16,688 bases of DNA, taken from the NCBI GenBank assembly GCA_002413455.1, contig DHXA01000180.1:923-17610 (forward strand), written 5' to 3'. How positions within the stretch are numbered: the stretch's first letter is position 1; the number at the start of each line of letters is the position of its first letter. A program made the position numbers and the translations under genes. The notes under the pieces were generated by a model, which saw nothing but the letters and a program-made list of their open reading frames with translations, made no database searches and was not told where the DNA came from. Shown in pieces: positions 15,270 through 16,688 of the stretch. The DNA comes from Rhodanobacter sp. UBA5168 (lineage in GTDB: Bacteria > Pseudomonadota > Gammaproteobacteria > Xanthomonadales > Rhodanobacteraceae).

Positions 15270-16012
15270 GTGGCGTCGTGAAAGATGATGCCCAGCGTAT
15301 GGCGATGGCCGCGGCGCACGCGGCTCACGCCATGCCGCAGGTTCACCCGGTAGCTGCCGCGCGTGCCCTGCACCGGCCGCTGGTGCACCGCGAACACCAC
15401 GGCGTCGCCTTGGCGCAGCGGCACCACCTGCGGCCGCGACTGCATGCGCGGGCGCTGCTCGGTCAGCACGAATTCGCCGCCGCTGAAATCGCGCCCCGGT
15501 TCGGACAGCAGGATCGCGACCTGCAGCGGGAACACATGTTCGCCGTAGAGATCCTGGTGCAGGCAGTTGTAGTCGTCCGCGCCGTACTGCAGCAGCAGCG
15601 GCGTGGGGCGCTGCTGGCCGGCGGCGTGGCAGCGGGCGAGAAAGGCGGTGTGCGTGTCGGGATAGCGCACGTCGATCCCCATCGCCGCAGTCCAGCGGTT
15701 CGCGATCGGCGCCAGCTGCGGGTAGATCGTGGTGCGCAGGCTGGCCACCGTGTCCGGCAACGGATAGCTGAAATACTGGTATTCGCCGCGTCCGAAGCCA
15801 TGTCGGCCCATCACGACGCGGCTGCGGAAGAGCCCGTCGTCCGCGTAGAGGCCAGCCAGAGTGTGGCATTCCTGCGGCGACAGCAGGGCTTCGAGCATCG
15901 CGCAGCCTTGCGTGTCGAGATCGTCCGCGACATCGACCCAGTCAAACACCTGCAATCGCGCACGGGCATCATCCGTGGTCGCGATCGGCAGCACGCGCAA
16001 CTGCGCGCTCAT
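15266..16012 (-). CDS. 2-oxoglutarate/Fe(II)-dependent oxygenase, uncharacterised, between ada and alkB
   Basis: The 248-residue product has a double-stranded beta-helix oxygenase domain in its second half. The iron site is His152-Gln-Asp154 (CLHQDLYGEHVFPLQ) with distal His227 (LRHGVSRV), and Arg237 ten residues later is the likely 2-oxoglutarate ligand. GGEFVLTEQ (178-186) and the ending LGIIFHDA are typical of the prolyl-hydroxylase-like oxygenases rather than AlkB. The first 130 residues are a conserved-looking helical part, with MGRHGFGRGEYQYF at 68-81. It is joined to ada and to alkB by 4-nt overlaps, so it is almost certainly made with the adaptive response. The substrate is unknown; a repair or protein-modification role is inference. 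Confidence 0.85.
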   Translation of the reverse strand: MSAQLRVLPIATTDDARARLQVFDWVDVADDLDTQGCAMLEALLSPQECHTLAGLYADDGLFRSRVVMGRHGFGRGEYQYFSYPLPDTVASLRTTIYPQLAPIANRWTAAMGIDVRYPDTHTAFLARCHAAGQQRPTPLLLQYGADDYNCLHQDLYGEHVFPLQVAILLSEPGRDFSGGEFVLTEQRPRMQSRPQVVPLRQGDAVVFAVHQRPVQGTRGSYRVNLRHGVSRVRRGHRHTLGIIFHDAT

Positions 16013-16688
16013 GCCTGCGCCTCGCGAGCGAGCAGGGCGCGCTTGCGTTCAACACCCCAGCGGTAGCCGGACAGGCCGCCGTCGTTGCGCACCACGCGAT
16101 GGCAGGGGATCGCCACCGCCAGCATGTTCGCCGCGCAGGCGCCAGCGACCGCGCGCACCGCCTTGGGCGAGCCGATGCGTTGGGCGATGTCGCTATAGCT
16201 GACGGTCACGCCGGCCGGGATCTCGCGCAGTGCCTGCCAGACGCGTTGCTGGAACGCGGTACCGCGCACATCCAGCGGCAGGTCGAGACCGAGTGCTGGC
16301 GCCTCGACGAAACCCACCACCGTCGCTACCAACTGCTCGAACGCATGATCGCCACCGATCAGGTTCGCCCTGGGGAAGCGATCCTGCAGATCGCGGGCCA
16401 GTGCATCCGGATCGTCGCCGAACAGGATCGCGCAGACGCCGCGCTCGCTCTGCGCAACCAGGATCGCACCCAGCGAACATTCGCCGATCGCGAAGCGGAT
16501 GTCGTGGTCGATCCCGCCGGCGCGATAGCTGGACGGTGTCATGCCGAGCAGCTGGTTCGAGGTCTCGTAGAAACGGCTGCTGCCGTTGTAGCCGGCGTCG
16601 AAGATCGCTTCGGTCACGCTGCCGCCGCGGTCCAGCTCGCGGCGCACGCGGCTGGCACGATGCGCCGTGGCGTACTGCTTCGGCGTCA
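16009..16688 (-). CDS. ada: Ada: bifunctional transcriptional activator / methylated-DNA methyltransferase, partial
   Basis: The gene is cut by the right edge, and 226 C-terminal residues are visible. The first part is the end of an AraC-type helix-turn-helix: the window starts at TPKQYATAHRASRVRREL, then VTEAIFDAGYNGSSRFYE and LGMTPSSYRAGG, closely matching E. coli Ada. Next comes the O6-methylguanine-DNA methyltransferase domain, with the winged-helix GTAFQQRVWQALREIPAG and the active site IPCHRVVRNDGGLSGY; the Cys codon is at 16102-16104 (E. coli Cys321). Ada repairs O6-methylguanine and, once methylated at its N-terminal zinc domain, activates its own operon. That zinc domain and the Ada box lie outside the window. 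The stop overlaps the next gene by 4 nt. Confidence 0.94.
   Translation of the reverse strand, partial: TPKQYATAHRASRVRRELDRGGSVTEAIFDAGYNGSSRFYETSNQLLGMTPSSYRAGGIDHDIRFAIGECSLGAILVAQSERGVCAILFGDDPDALARDLQDRFPRANLIGGDHAFEQLVATVVGFVEAPALGLDLPLDVRGTAFQQRVWQALREIPAGVTVSYSDIAQRIGSPKAVRAVAGACAANMLAVAIPCHRVVRNDGGLSGYRWGVERKRALLAREAQA

Noticed and set aside
15270..15869. A 200-codon N-terminal extension of the alkB frame
   Set aside because: It is Arg/Ala/Pro-rich and lies wholly inside the oxygenase gene. AlkB from 15269 aligns with E. coli AlkB from its first residues.
1..16688. Search for tRNA or rRNA genes, CRISPR repeats, insertion sequences, toxin-antitoxin pairs and defence genes
   Set aside because: I saw no regularly spaced direct repeats, transposase-like frames, cloverleaf-like segments or known defence domains. 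All larger stretches are explained by the genes listed.

Overview
The window reads as chromosomal DNA of a high-GC gammaproteobacterium, most likely from the Xanthomonadales near Rhodanobacter or Dyella. This rests on the lapA-lapB-wbpL-wbpM-galU order, an L1-like subclass B3 metallo-beta-lactamase, and uniformly GC-rich codon use. The genus is an inference from gene content, not from a search. Genes are packed tightly, often with 1-14 nt overlaps. No tRNA, rRNA, CRISPR array, insertion sequence or phage gene was recognised.

Region 1 (1-5025, + strand) is an envelope polysaccharide operon. It holds the tail of a lapA-like gene, lapB (control of LPS synthesis), a WecA/WbpL-type sugar-1-phosphate transferase, a WbpM/FlaA1-type UDP-sugar dehydratase and galU. 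Together they make UDP-sugar precursors, start a lipid-linked glycan and regulate LPS output. A perfect hairpin follows galU.

Region 2 (about 5068-6762, + strand) has its own probable promoter. It carries a PuuB/OrdL-like FAD oxidase whose stop overlaps the start of csaA, a small tRNA-binding-fold chaperone-like protein.

Region 3 (6860-8686) holds two metallo-beta-lactamase-fold enzymes in tail-to-tail orientation. One is a secreted subclass B3 beta-lactamase with all zinc ligands. The other is a cytoplasmic hydrolase of unknown substrate.

Region 4 (8847-13073, + strand) is a compact triad: a secreted cupredoxin-like protein, an inner-membrane HAMP-GGDEF-EAL protein with a degenerate GGDEF motif and an intact EAL site, and an outer-membrane beta-barrel protein. 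I know of no described function for this combination, and it is one of the two best candidates here for a new system. It is followed by two small four-helix membrane proteins (13183-13947). The first is an internal duplication of a two-helix unit; the second belongs to DUF2231.

Region 5 (13952-16688, - strand) is an alkylation-damage repair operon read from the right edge: ada (cut by the window end), an uncharacterised 2-oxoglutarate/Fe(II) oxygenase, alkB and an AlkA-type DNA glycosylase. The first three are joined by 4-nt overlaps. The second oxygenase, lying between ada and alkB, is the other strong candidate for new biology.
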